This document shows, piece by piece, positions 1 to 8,914 of a stretch of 64,000 nt of DNA (position 1 is the first letter of the stretch; every line of letters begins with the position of its first letter). The notes under the pieces are model-generated. The model was given only the letters and a program-made list of their open reading frames with translations. It had not been told where the DNA came from and did not search any database. The stretch comes from Glacieibacterium arshaanense (GTDB lineage Bacteria; Pseudomonadota; Alphaproteobacteria; Sphingomonadales; Sphingomonadaceae), in contig NZ_SIHO01000003.1 of assembly GCF_004681125.1 (NCBI RefSeq), forward strand, positions 88,121 to 152,120. The letters are read 5' to 3'. A program made the position numbers and the translations under genes.

Positions 1-94
1 TGACGCTAGGCGTGGTCATGACGTGCCGACCGGTGGCGTGCCCGTACAGCGCGCTTGGGAACCGGAAATGCCGTCGCCCACGGGCAAAACCGCT

Positions 95-811
95 CTACTT
101 GATGGCGAGATAGCCTTCGAAGCAGATGTATTTGCACACGGTGGTGATGTCCTCGAAACCGGCGCGGCGCATCAGCCCGAAGTTGCCCTCGGTCGAAAAC
201 GGCTCGAGAATGCCCTTGAGGCTGCGCGTCTTGCCGACGATTTCCTTCTCATCGAAGCCCTGGCGCAGCTTGAATTCATTGTAGAGCCCCACCGCTATGT
301 CCTGGAAGCGCGCATCAGGCGCGCGGACCTTTTCGAACATGATGAACGCACCGCCCCAGTTGAGTGCCTCATAGATGCGGTCGAACAATTGCTGGCGGTC
401 GCGCGGCGGGATGAACTGCATCGTATAGTAGGAGATGATCAGGTCGGCCTTTTCGAACGCGAAGTTGCGGCCGTCCTCCTCCAGAATCGTGATGCTCGGC
501 ACGTCGGCGCAATGCGCGCGCGCCTTGGCGACCATCGGCGCCTCGACATCCATGCCGATGAACTTGGCGCCGACGCGGTGCGCATTGTGCAGCGCCAGCT
601 TCTTGAGCAATTCGCCCGTCGAGGTGCCGATTTCATAGACGGTGCTGGTCGGCGACAGGAACCAGTCGCTCAACTGGCAGGTCAGGTCATGGCCTTCCTC
701 GTAGAGCGGCACCGAATGGCGGATGTGATCGACAAAGGTATCCGCGACGCTGCCGCCGAAGCTCCACGCCGCATTGCCCGCTTCGATGTTTTGCCCGACC
801 TTAGTTGCCAT
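95..811 (-). CDS. CmoA-like SAM-dependent methyltransferase
   Basis: A 238-residue class I methyltransferase-fold protein that resembles CmoA (carboxy-SAM synthase of tRNA wobble-uridine modification) along its length: an SVPLYEEG segment near the N terminus, a glycine motif VYEIGTSTGE, an IGMD acidic strand end, the core YYTMQFIPP and a following LNWGGAFIMFEK. It starts with ATG preceded by GAGGGGA. It is the last gene of the minus-strand glycan operon, 54 bases after the GT4 gene, and no cmoB is nearby. Its role could therefore be tRNA modification or methylation of a glycan or lipid. Family membership is fairly sure; the substrate is not. Confidence 0.72.
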   Translation of the reverse strand: MATKVGQNIEAGNAAWSFGGSVADTFVDHIRHSVPLYEEGHDLTCQLSDWFLSPTSTVYEIGTSTGELLKKLALHNAHRVGAKFIGMDVEAPMVAKARAHCADVPSITILEEDGRNFAFEKADLIISYYTMQFIPPRDRQQLFDRIYEALNWGGAFIMFEKVRAPDARFQDIAVGLYNEFKLRQGFDEKEIVGKTRSLKGILEPFSTEGNFGLMRRAGFEDITTVCKYICFEGYLAIK

Positions 812-865
812 CTTCGAATCCCCTCGACTGCCCGTGCGCCCGCAACATAGCAGCGCAGCGCCGTT

Positions 866-2170
866 TCAAACACCCAGTGCGTTGATATCCAGCGCATCTT
901 CCAGCGCATCTACTCTGGCAACTGTTTCAGAACGACCGCGCCTCACCGCGACTTCACGCACCAGCGCCAGATAGTCGTGCATCGCCGTCGCCTCGCTCCA
1001 GCGCGTTGCCACCGCGGCCTGGCCCGATGCACCGAGACGGTCGCGCAGCGCGGTGTCGGTGGCCAGCGTCATCACCGCGACGCGCAGCGATTCGCTGTCG
1101 GTGAACAGCAGGCCGCCGCCGCTTTCATCCAGTATCTGGGCATAGGGGCCAAGGTCGCGGGCGATCAGCGGCGTCGCCTCGCGGAATGCTTCGAGTGCGA
1201 CCATCGGGAAGACTTCGTAGCAACGCGAACAGGCGATCAGCGCGCGCGCGTTGCGGTACAGGCCGGGCAGTTTGGCGGGATCGACCTGGCCCAGAAAATG
1301 CACATTGGCCTTGCCCTTGGCGAGTTCGTGCAGTTCGGCGCCATAATTGCCCTCGCCGGCGATCAGCAGGTCGGCGGGGATGCGTTCGTCCCACGCCGGG
1401 ATGACATCCTGCAGCCCCTTGATGACTTCAAGCCGCCCGACAAACAGAAAATACGGGCGCGGATAGGGTGACTGCGCACTGGCCCCGCGTGCTTCGGTTT
1501 CGTCGGCGGGCATGAATGATGCCATCTGCCGCATTTCGCGCTTGAAGCCGAAGGCGCGGTGGTTTTCGGCGACCGAATGGCTCAGCGCGATGAATTCGTC
1601 GACATGCGCGGCCTCGCGTTCGAGCAAGCCGGTGGAACGCCACAGCTGCGGCGGCCGATGAAACGCCAGCGAGCATTTGAAGCAGTCGCGCGCGTCACAC
1701 AGCTCGCGGTTGTAGCGCCACAGCACATGGTTGGCGCACACCATCCAGTGCTCATGCGCGGTATGCAGCTTGACGGCGTCGCCGAGCGCCCAGACGCCGG
1801 GGCCGCCGACCAGCGAGATATTATGGTAGTGGATCACATCGAAGCCGCGACCCAGCAGCGCGGAAATGGCATCGCGCTGGACGACGGGCTTGCCGATCTG
1901 CTGCGTCAGCAGCGCCGAGCCCGTCGGCCAGCGGCTCGACAGCCGGTGGACGGTAACGCCGGGCGGTTCGGGTAGCGGCGGCGGCGGTTCTTGGCCGGTC
2001 ATCGCGCACCACGCATCGGCGTCATAGATGACTTCGACTTCGCAGCCGGCGCGGGCAAGTGCGTGTGCGAAACTGCGCACATAGCGCCCGTCGCCGCCGA
2101 AATTGCACGGCGGGTAAAAGGTCGTGACGAGAGCGACACGCAGCGGCGGTACAGGCTGCGGTTTCGCCAT
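866..2170 (-). CDS. GT4-family glycosyltransferase
   Basis: A 434-residue retaining glycosyltransferase of the GT-B fold. The N terminus has the donor-strand pattern VALVTTFYPPCNFGGDGRYV, and the C-terminal half has FLFVGRLEVIKG and the GT4 nucleotide-sugar site region around CYEVFPMVALEAFREATPLI with the E-x7-E type glutamates. Cytoplasmic or membrane-associated, it would add a sugar to a lipid-linked or growing glycan. It begins one base after the stop of the dioxygenase-Rieske gene, so it is co-transcribed in the glycan operon. Sugar and acceptor cannot be read from the sequence. Confidence 0.85.
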   Translation of the reverse strand: MAKPQPVPPLRVALVTTFYPPCNFGGDGRYVRSFAHALARAGCEVEVIYDADAWCAMTGQEPPPPLPEPPGVTVHRLSSRWPTGSALLTQQIGKPVVQRDAISALLGRGFDVIHYHNISLVGGPGVWALGDAVKLHTAHEHWMVCANHVLWRYNRELCDARDCFKCSLAFHRPPQLWRSTGLLEREAAHVDEFIALSHSVAENHRAFGFKREMRQMASFMPADETEARGASAQSPYPRPYFLFVGRLEVIKGLQDVIPAWDERIPADLLIAGEGNYGAELHELAKGKANVHFLGQVDPAKLPGLYRNARALIACSRCYEVFPMVALEAFREATPLIARDLGPYAQILDESGGGLLFTDSESLRVAVMTLATDTALRDRLGASGQAAVATRWSEATAMHDYLALVREVAVRRGRSETVARVDALEDALDINALGV

Positions 2171-2171
2171 G

Positions 2172-3557
2172 TCAGGCGCTGGCGTCGGCCGTCGCCTCGG
2201 CAGCCGCGACGCCGCGGATCAACCAGATCCCACCGTCGCGTTCGGTCACGCGGTAGCTGCGCAGCTTGAAGGCGTCGCACGCCGACTTGCCGTCGGTCAG
2301 GTTGAACGCGATGCCGTGGCCCGGACAGAAAATCTGCGTCGCGTCATGATGGCCATCGACGAGATCGACCATGCGGTGCGGGCAGCGCCGGTCATAGGCG
2401 CGCAGGCCTTCGGGGCTGCGCACCAGCAGCAGCTTGAGACCCGGACCATCGACCGCGAGCTTGTCGCCGGCGGGCAGGTCGGCAACCGCGCACAACCGCG
2501 TTTCGCCCGAGGCCGCGGGTGCGTCGGCCAGCGTCAGATGGCGGGTGTGCGGATCGGGCGGCACCGGGACTTGGCCTACCGACGGCTCGCCGTGGAACTT
2601 GTCGGCGGGAAACAGCGCGATGTCGGCAAAATCGCGACGCGCCAGCGCGGTGCTCGAATACCAATGTTCTGCATTGAACGGCGCATTGTCGTTGAAGCGC
2701 GGCGCGTTGGGGTTGATGCGCATGGTCAGCGCGACGCGGGTGTCGTCCGAAATGTTGACGTGCGTGCCGTGGAGCATTTCAGGGTTGAACAGCAGCAACT
2801 GCCCGGGCTTCAAGTCGACCTTGGTCGGCGCCGGCAAATTGATGCCGGGCGCCAGATACATGCTCGACGGCTCGTAATCGACACGGTTGCCGAACAGTTC
2901 GGGGTACAGGATGACGGTGTTGCCGGTGTTGACGCCGTCGATCGACAGCCAGACATTGAAGCCGTCATAGCTGTGGCCATACCAGGTATCGATGTGCGGG
3001 CCGTGGCTGCGCGCCAGCGTCGGCAGGTCGCCGTGGTAAAGGTCATCGTTGAAGGCGATCTGGTGCGCGGCGATCTTGGCGCGCTTGCGGATGCGGCGGG
3101 TAATCTGGTTGATGAAGATCGACGGCCGGCGCAGCCCGGCCTCGATCAGCCGCAGCCGCTCCTCCCAGTCCGTCGGCGGTGCGTCTTCCTTGCCGCCGAC
3201 GCGCGCGACGACCTGCGGATAATGGACGCGCAGCACAATGAGCATGTCGACATAGAAGGGGTCGGGCAGCCCGATGGTCTCATGGCCGACTTCATAGGCC
3301 CAATAGTAGAGATCGTCGCGGACGCGCTTGTTGATGAAATCTTCGAGCAGCAGCACCTTCTCGACGGGGAAGTGCAGGTGCAACTTGCGCAGCCCGTCGC
3401 GTTCGACGCCGGCGCGCGCTGCCGGCCCGGCAAAATGCGCTACCCCGGCCAGAAACGCGTCATGCAGCTTGGCGAGGATGGCATCGCGGCCGGCATAGTC
3501 ATCGAGGATCGCATGCTCGCCGCCGAAAACGATTGCCTGGGCATCGGCTAGTTTCAC
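2172..3557 (-). CDS. phytanoyl-CoA-dioxygenase-like protein fused to a Rieske domain
   Basis: A 461-residue two-domain protein. Residues about 1-290 look like a 2-oxoglutarate/Fe(II) dioxygenase of the phytanoyl-CoA hydroxylase type: H188-x-D190, a distal histidine in LHGTHV (263 or 266) and R274 as the likely 2-oxoglutarate anchor. Residues about 355-450 form a Rieske ferredoxin domain with C392-P-H394 and C411-P-G-H414. The start is GTG, overlapping the preceding stop as GTGA. In the operon it lies between a GT39-like transferase and a GT4 transferase, so oxidation of a glycan or its lipid carrier is a reasonable guess. The pairing of the two domains in one chain is unusual; the substrate is unknown. 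Confidence 0.78.
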   Translation of the reverse strand: MKLADAQAIVFGGEHAILDDYAGRDAILAKLHDAFLAGVAHFAGPAARAGVERDGLRKLHLHFPVEKVLLLEDFINKRVRDDLYYWAYEVGHETIGLPDPFYVDMLIVLRVHYPQVVARVGGKEDAPPTDWEERLRLIEAGLRRPSIFINQITRRIRKRAKIAAHQIAFNDDLYHGDLPTLARSHGPHIDTWYGHSYDGFNVWLSIDGVNTGNTVILYPELFGNRVDYEPSSMYLAPGINLPAPTKVDLKPGQLLLFNPEMLHGTHVNISDDTRVALTMRINPNAPRFNDNAPFNAEHWYSSTALARRDFADIALFPADKFHGEPSVGQVPVPPDPHTRHLTLADAPAASGETRLCAVADLPAGDKLAVDGPGLKLLLVRSPEGLRAYDRRCPHRMVDLVDGHHDATQIFCPGHGIAFNLTDGKSACDAFKLRSYRVTERDGGIWLIRGVAAAEATADASA

Positions 3558-5011
3558 CTGGAGGTCTCCTTCAATTCCGCCTCTGCGGTTTTGCGATATA
3601 CCTTGACGGTGCCGCCGCCAAGCGTGCCGTCGAACGAAGCCGCAAGATTATATTCACGCGCGATACGCGCCATGGCTGCTTCCTGACCCGGCAAGACATG
3701 GTCATCGAACGCCGTGACGATCCAAACGCGCTGGCCCTGCAGCGCATTCAGATCCGCCTCGGTGGCGATCACCGGCCAGCCGGGTGCGAGATAGGATTTG
3801 AGCGGTGCGCTGGCCAGCCCGATCGAGGTCGCGACATCGCCCGGCGCGCGCTGCGCCGCAATGAGTGCCAGCGCGCCGGCGAAATCCTGCTTGGGCCGCG
3901 CATAGTTGCGCACCAGCAGCAGCGCAGATGCCGCCACCATGACCAGCGTGCCCGCGATCAGTAGCGCGCCCGCGAGTTTCGGGCGCCCAACACGCGCTGC
4001 CAGCCAATCGGTTAGCGCCACCGCACCGGCAGCGACGCACAGGAAGACGAAGCCGATATCGACGAAGAAATAACGCGGCCAGATACGGAAATCGAGCGCC
4101 ACCAGTAGCGCCAGCGCCACCGGAATCGACAGCAGATAGACCGCGACGATGACCGGCGCCCGCCGCCGCATCGCGTTGATGCCCAGCCCGACGAGCAGCA
4201 ACGCGCCACCCAGCGCCAGCGGCGCCAGCGGGCCGAAGCTGTCGAGGCTCGCAGTGATTTCGCGCAGCGTCCGCAGCGGATTGACCCACTCGGCCATCGC
4301 CGAACTGGTCTTGCCCGATGACACGGTGTTCATTGCCTTGAGCACCTGCGTGTAAAGCGGCAGGTGCAGCAGCAAGGTCAGCAACCCGCCGACGACAAAG
4401 CCATAGACCGGGCGCCAGTCGCGCTGGCCGCGAACCCACACGACGACATAGACCAGCGCATGCGCGGCGAAGAAGAACCCTGCCGACAGATGCGTGTACA
4501 TCGCCGCTGCAACGCAAATGCCGTAGCCGGTCCAAACGCTCAGTCTGGGGTTATGCAGCCCGCGCGCCAAGAGTAGCGTCGCGAGCGACGTCCAGAACAG
4601 CAGCGCGGTATAGCCACGCGCGTTCTGCGAGAACCAGACATGGTGATACGAAATCGCCAGCAGCAGCACCGCGAGCAAAGAGGCGCGTCGGCCGGCAGCC
4701 TCGCGGCCGATAAGCCACAGCACGACCAGGCTGGCGACGCCGTAGAGCATTGCCGGCAGCCGTAGCGCCCAGGCGCTTTCGCCGAACGCCAGGATCGAAG
4801 CACGTGCCTGCAGCGAATAGAACATGTGGTTGTTGAGCGAAGAAAAGTCGCCGACGAGGTCGCCATAGGGTTTGCGGACAAAGTCGGTCAGCGTCAGGAT
4901 TTCGTCATACCAAAGCGGCGCATTGAGCCCGATGACGCGCAGCACCAGCGCCAGCAGCAATATTGCCGCAAGCGCCAGCCACTCGTTGCGGCTGACCGGC
5001 TCAGCCGCCAC
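3554..5011 (-). CDS. GT39/ArnT-like integral membrane glycosyltransferase
   Basis: A 485-residue polytopic membrane protein with about ten to twelve hydrophobic segments. After the first segment it has the acidic pair of lipid-phosphate-sugar-dependent transferases, D36-E37 within LWYDEIL, in the predicted first periplasmic loop. Such enzymes move a sugar from a polyprenyl-phosphate carrier to an acceptor on the outer face of the inner membrane. The start is GTG. Its 5' end overlaps the upstream stop by 11 bases and its 3' end overlaps the dioxygenase start by 4, so translation is coupled. The GT2 gene of the same operon could supply the polyprenyl-phosphate sugar. Confidence 0.8.
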   Translation of the reverse strand: MAAEPVSRNEWLALAAILLLALVLRVIGLNAPLWYDEILTLTDFVRKPYGDLVGDFSSLNNHMFYSLQARASILAFGESAWALRLPAMLYGVASLVVLWLIGREAAGRRASLLAVLLLAISYHHVWFSQNARGYTALLFWTSLATLLLARGLHNPRLSVWTGYGICVAAAMYTHLSAGFFFAAHALVYVVVWVRGQRDWRPVYGFVVGGLLTLLLHLPLYTQVLKAMNTVSSGKTSSAMAEWVNPLRTLREITASLDSFGPLAPLALGGALLLVGLGINAMRRRAPVIVAVYLLSIPVALALLVALDFRIWPRYFFVDIGFVFLCVAAGAVALTDWLAARVGRPKLAGALLIAGTLVMVAASALLLVRNYARPKQDFAGALALIAAQRAPGDVATSIGLASAPLKSYLAPGWPVIATEADLNALQGQRVWIVTAFDDHVLPGQEAAMARIAREYNLAASFDGTLGGGTVKVYRKTAEAELKETSR

Positions 5012-5972
5012 GGCCGGCCTCGAGCGTCTGCCCCAGCGATGATTTCCAACGCGCGATGGCTTCGACCGGCGGGGTGACGGAAATTGCCAGATCGCCGTCG
5101 ATCATCGCCTCCAATCGCGCAAAATCATCGCGCGCCGCCGTCGGCAGGTTGAAGTCGCGACCCATTTCCTGCGCGCGGTTGTCGATTTCGACGATGATGG
5201 CGCGGCGGCCGTGCTGCAGCGCGCGGATGCCGCCGTGCAGCCGGTTGCCGACATAGTCGAGGCTCGGCGCCTCGCGCAGCAGCCGGTCATAGGCCGACAG
5301 GCTGGGCTCAAGGATGCGGATGTCGTCGCCAAAGCTGCGCAGCCAGTCATGGTCCTCGGCAGTCTGCACCCAGGCGTGGATGACTTTATAGCGCGACCGC
5401 AGCGTTTCGATCAGCCGGCCGTCGGCGGCGCGGTCGGGGATATAGGTGTTGAGCGTGGTGACCACCTCGTCGGCGCGGGCGCGCGGCAACGCGGCGCAAC
5501 GCTCGGGCGACAGGTTCCACAGTGTCGGGCAGCCGGTGTTGACGGTGTTGGTAATGCCGATGGCGGCAAGCATCGCCTGCGCCTGGCTGTCGCGCACCGA
5601 ATGCAGCGCCGTAGGATGCAGCACGCGGCGCAGCAGCCAGCGCGTGTAGGGGTCGGGCTTCATCTGGTGCTGGTACCAACCCACCCCCATCAGCACGACG
5701 TTCATGCCGAGGAACGCATCGCGCGGGCTGAGCCGCCATACCGAGCGTAGCCACTGGTGCGATGAAATCAGGTTCGATCCGCCCGCGACCACCAGATCGG
5801 CGGCCTGCACCATCGCCCGGCCCTTGGCGCCCATCGTGTCATGGCTGGCGACGCTGGCGACCAGTACGTCCTTCAACGGCCGGTCGAGTTGTTCGCGCAC
5901 CGCTTCCATGATGATCTGGTCGCCGATGTTGGTCGAAGCGACTGACGTGTCGAGCAGGACCGCGCGCTTCAT
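5001..5972 (-). CDS. polysaccharide pyruvyl transferase family protein
   Basis: A 323-residue protein beginning MKRAVLLDTSVASTNIGD, the typical N-terminal strand and N-x-GD loop of the CsaB/ExoV-type pyruvyl transferase family. Further family-like segments are VVAGGSNLIS, VLMGVGWYQH and, near the C terminus, DYVGNRLHGGIRALQHGRRAIIV, whose RLHGG is the family signature. Such enzymes add a ketal pyruvate from phosphoenolpyruvate to sugars of surface polymers. The open frame runs further upstream, but the start at 5972 overlaps the previous stop as ATGA and all homology lies downstream of it. Some family members transfer other groups, so activity is inferred. Confidence 0.8.
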   Translation of the reverse strand: MKRAVLLDTSVASTNIGDQIIMEAVREQLDRPLKDVLVASVASHDTMGAKGRAMVQAADLVVAGGSNLISSHQWLRSVWRLSPRDAFLGMNVVLMGVGWYQHQMKPDPYTRWLLRRVLHPTALHSVRDSQAQAMLAAIGITNTVNTGCPTLWNLSPERCAALPRARADEVVTTLNTYIPDRAADGRLIETLRSRYKVIHAWVQTAEDHDWLRSFGDDIRILEPSLSAYDRLLREAPSLDYVGNRLHGGIRALQHGRRAIIVEIDNRAQEMGRDFNLPTAARDDFARLEAMIDGDLAISVTPPVEAIARWKSSLGQTLEAGRGG

Positions 5973-6742
5973 GCGTTTGCCTTGGTGATGCGCGCGCCGA
6001 TGATGACCTCGAAATCGGGGTCGCAGAAATCGAGTTCGTCGGGTTCGAGCTCCTCGAGCGCCAGCCCCTGCAGATAGGCGGTCGCCGACAGCACATTGCC
6101 GTACGGTGTGACGACCGCGGTCGATCCAGGGAAGCGCTCGGCGGCCAGCCGTTCGACGGCGGGCGCGGTCAGCCGCCAATATTCGCCCCAGTCGTCGCGG
6201 CCCAGTCGCCGGCCGATCTTGGAGATGCCCGAGGTCGTCAGCAGCAGCACGCCACCGGGCTTGAGGATACGGTGCAGGGTGTCGAGCGCGGCATTCATGT
6301 CCCAGATCATCTGCAGCGTCTGCGTGAAGATGATGCAGTCAAAGCTGTTGTCGGGAATGTGCGGTGCATTGGTCAGGTCGGCGACGATGGTGGCGTCGGG
6401 ATTGCCTTCAACATAGTGCAGCACTTCGGGTTGGGTGACGCGGCCCTGGCCGTATTTGTTGATGTAGAACGGGTCGCCGAGTTCGAGCGTGCGGCCCCGA
6501 ATTGCATCGGCATTGGCCGCCAGAAACGCCTCGATATAGTGGCGGTCGATCGGCCGGCCGCGCTCCATGCCGAAGCTGGCGCTGACTGGGGTAACGCGGC
6601 GCAGGTCGCCGAAGCTGACGCTGCCGCGACGCGGCCATTGCAGCCCGTATTTGCGCCGCATGCTGCCGATCCACGCGCGCTGGCGCGGGGAGAGCAGCCG
6701 CCGGAGCAGGCTGTCCTGGCTGCCTTTGCCTGCGTCAGCCAA
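5969..6742 (-). CDS. class I SAM-dependent methyltransferase
   Basis: A 257-residue methyltransferase. The SAM-binding region is GRTLELGD, then NPDATIVADLTNAPHIPDNSFDCII (kept here as separate motifs ADLTNAP and SFDCII), with the post-core LKPGGVLLLTTSGIS; this is the Methyltransf_11 pattern. The longest frame extends over the deacetylase gene and cannot be right. I place the start at a TTG (6742), 5 bases after a GGGAGG ribosome site and overlapping the upstream stop by 8 bases. Within the operon it probably methylates a sugar or end-caps the glycan; this is inference from context. Confidence 0.78.
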   Translation of the reverse strand: MADAGKGSQDSLLRRLLSPRQRAWIGSMRRKYGLQWPRRGSVSFGDLRRVTPVSASFGMERGRPIDRHYIEAFLAANADAIRGRTLELGDPFYINKYGQGRVTQPEVLHYVEGNPDATIVADLTNAPHIPDNSFDCIIFTQTLQMIWDMNAALDTLHRILKPGGVLLLTTSGISKIGRRLGRDDWGEYWRLTAPAVERLAAERFPGSTAVVTPYGNVLSATAYLQGLALEELEPDELDFCDPDFEVIIGARITKANA

Positions 6743-7478
6743 ACCCGCCTCCCAGTTTTTCGCGCAAGGTCCGCAGCCCCTGCCGGACGCGCAGATAGCC
6801 ATTGCGGCCGTCGAGCAGCCCGCGCCAGTGCCGCCGGTCGCGGAAATAATGCATCTCGATGCGCGGCAGGTCGTGTGCGTCGCGCCGCTGCTGCGCGCGC
6901 CCCAGCCGCGTGCCGAAACCGAAGCGGTAGTGCCGCGCGATGGTGGCAACGACCGCCGCGTTGACCGCGCCATAGGGGGCGGCAAAGCTGGTGACCGGCG
7001 CGCCGGTCCACGCTGCCAGTTCGGGGGCGCAATCGGCGATTTCGCGTTCGCAGGCGGCGGTGTCGATGCGCGTCAGATTGGCGTGGGTGCGGCTATGGCC
7101 GCCGAACTCGAACCCGGCTTGCGCCAATGCGGCAATGTCATTTGCGGCCATCAACCGGCGGAGCGGCACATCGGCGCCTTCCCAATCCTCCGACCCGCCG
7201 ATGCGCGCGGTCGGCACGAACACCAGCGCGCTGAAGCCATGCTGCTTCAAGATTGGCGCGGCAGTTTCGGCAAAGTCGGCGAACGCATCATCGAAGGTAA
7301 TCAGCACCTGCTTGCCCGCCGGTGCACCGTCCCACCAGCGCCCGAAGTCATCGAGCCGCTGGCTGGCATAGCCGGCGTCGGCGAGCTCGGCCATCTGCAT
7401 CGCGAAGGTGGCGGGCGCAATGCTTGTCGGCCCGACGTTCGCCGAGATCGAATGGTAAGTGAGCACCAGCCCCGACAT
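6735..7478 (-). CDS. polysaccharide deacetylase (NodB/CE4 family)
   Basis: A 247-residue protein with the carbohydrate esterase 4 motifs: an N-terminal LTYHSIS strand, TFDD at 61-64 (catalytic base and metal aspartate), H128-SRT-H132 as metal-binding histidines, and APYG later. CE4 enzymes remove acetyl groups from N-acetylated sugars. No signal peptide is evident, so it may act in the cytoplasm on a lipid-linked sugar. The ATG at 7478 overlaps the preceding TGA by one base (TGATG); the longer open frame upstream lies over the FAD enzyme gene and is rejected. Confidence 0.85.
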   Translation of the reverse strand: MSGLVLTYHSISANVGPTSIAPATFAMQMAELADAGYASQRLDDFGRWWDGAPAGKQVLITFDDAFADFAETAAPILKQHGFSALVFVPTARIGGSEDWEGADVPLRRLMAANDIAALAQAGFEFGGHSRTHANLTRIDTAACEREIADCAPELAAWTGAPVTSFAAPYGAVNAAVVATIARHYRFGFGTRLGRAQQRRDAHDLPRIEMHYFRDRRHWRGLLDGRNGYLRVRQGLRTLREKLGGGFG

Positions 7479-8914
7479 CAGTCCTCGACGACATGCGTTT
7501 CGAAGACCGCGCGATAGTCGTGCCACTTGGCGCTGTCGAAGCTCCCGTCGGGACGCAGGCAATCGACCGCGCCATGCGCCATCGCCAGCGCGTGATGCGT
7601 GTTGTCGTGCGCAAACAGCCCCTGGCGCCCGAAGGTCAGCAGGCCATCAAAACCTTCGAGCCACTTGTCCATGACCGCAAGATCGGCTTCGAAGCTGCGG
7701 TCATAGACCGGATAGGCATAGCCCAGCCGCTTGGTGTGCGTGGCGCGCACTTTGGCGGTCACCGGCAGCCCGACGCCGCCGAGCCATTCGCACAGCTTGG
7801 CGCCAAGTTCGTCGTCGGACAGCGCCCACAGTGGCTCGTGCGGATCGCACGGCAGTTCGGCGCACAGGATGGTGACGCCGTGGGGCTCGGTGCTCGCCGA
7901 ATAATTCTTGGGCTCCGACAGGCGCGAGATCGGCACCGCGATTTCGGGGAAGTAGTGCGCGTCATACTCGGTGAACTGCTGCGTTTCGAGCACGAGATAG
8001 ATGAGGATCATGCCGCGGTAGCGGATGCGTGCAGCCGCCGCCGCGACTTCGGGCGGTGCCGGCGGGTCCATCATCTTGACCAGCGCGGTAATTGGCAGCG
8101 TCGACCAGACGACATCGCTTTCAACGCGGGTTTCGGTGTCGCCACGCTTCCAGCGCACCGCGGTCACCTTGCCGTCCTTGTGCTCGACGGCGCTGACTGC
8201 GGCTTCGAGTTCGAAACGCGCGTCGCGGGCTTCGGCGCGGGCACGTAGCGAATCGCTGATCTGGCCAAAGCCCAGCCTCGGGTAGAAAAACCCGCCGGTC
8301 ATCGGCTTCTTGAGGCCCGGCACCTGGCCGAGGATCTTCTTGATGATCTTGCCGACCGAACTGCCCGAAATGCGCTTTTGCGCTAGCGTCACCGCGAGTT
8401 CCTCGGGAGGCAGCGCCCAGAGCTTGCGCATATAGGGGAAGTAAAAGCTTTCGCTCATCGCCGGGCCGAGGCCGGTGAGCAGCACGCTGGCAAAGGTTTC
8501 GGGGCCTTCGGGTTTGCGGCGCAGCTTCTTCGTCGCGGCGTCCCAGAACAGCGAAAAGGTGAAGCCCTTGGGCAGCTTGAGCACCAGATCGACAGGCTTC
8601 AAGGGGAAATGAATCCAGCGCTTCTGCAGCCGGATGCGGCCGTGGCGCGGGCGCCACAACAGGTCGGGCCCCACGGCGTCCTGGATCATCGCCAGAATGT
8701 GCGGCTCGCAGGCGGGGTGCAGGCGGTGGCTGCCGAAATCGCAGTGGATGCCCTCGAGATCGAAGCTGCCCGAGTTGCCGCCGACGCGCGGCGCGCGTTC
8801 GAGCGCGACGATCGACTGCGCTTTGCCGCTGTTCGCCAGCATCAGCGCCGCGCCGACACCGGCGGGGCCGGCACCGAGGATGGTCACGCGGGGTTTGGCA
8901 GCGTCAGCCTTCAT
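7478..8914 (-). CDS. FAD-dependent oxidoreductase, amine-oxidase / UDP-galactopyranose mutase-like
   Basis: A 478-residue flavoprotein. It has an N-terminal dinucleotide-binding fold TILGAGPAGVGAAL, an E-R contact in LERAPRVGGNSG, the GSHRLHP segment matching GGHRFF in UGM/protoporphyrinogen-oxidase relatives, and a C-terminal FAD segment GLLTFGRQGLFAHDNTHHALAMA. It is a homologue of the flavoprotein at 13582-15096 in the same region. It may oxidise or isomerise a nucleotide- or lipid-linked sugar or a carrier lipid. The substrate is not readable. Its start overlaps the flippase-like gene by 11 bases. Confidence 0.78.
   Translation of the reverse strand: MKADAAKPRVTILGAGPAGVGAALMLANSGKAQSIVALERAPRVGGNSGSFDLEGIHCDFGSHRLHPACEPHILAMIQDAVGPDLLWRPRHGRIRLQKRWIHFPLKPVDLVLKLPKGFTFSLFWDAATKKLRRKPEGPETFASVLLTGLGPAMSESFYFPYMRKLWALPPEELAVTLAQKRISGSSVGKIIKKILGQVPGLKKPMTGGFFYPRLGFGQISDSLRARAEARDARFELEAAVSAVEHKDGKVTAVRWKRGDTETRVESDVVWSTLPITALVKMMDPPAPPEVAAAAARIRYRGMILIYLVLETQQFTEYDAHYFPEIAVPISRLSEPKNYSASTEPHGVTILCAELPCDPHEPLWALSDDELGAKLCEWLGGVGLPVTAKVRATHTKRLGYAYPVYDRSFEADLAVMDKWLEGFDGLLTFGRQGLFAHDNTHHALAMAHGAVDCLRPDGSFDSAKWHDYRAVFETHVVED

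Noticed and set aside
23..850. Plus-strand frame at the window start
   Set aside because: Antisense to the CmoA-like gene; composition typical of a mirror frame.
2124..3551. Open frame of 475 codons on the plus strand
   Set aside because: It mirrors the dioxygenase-Rieske gene, whose metal and cluster motifs are clear; the mirror has none.
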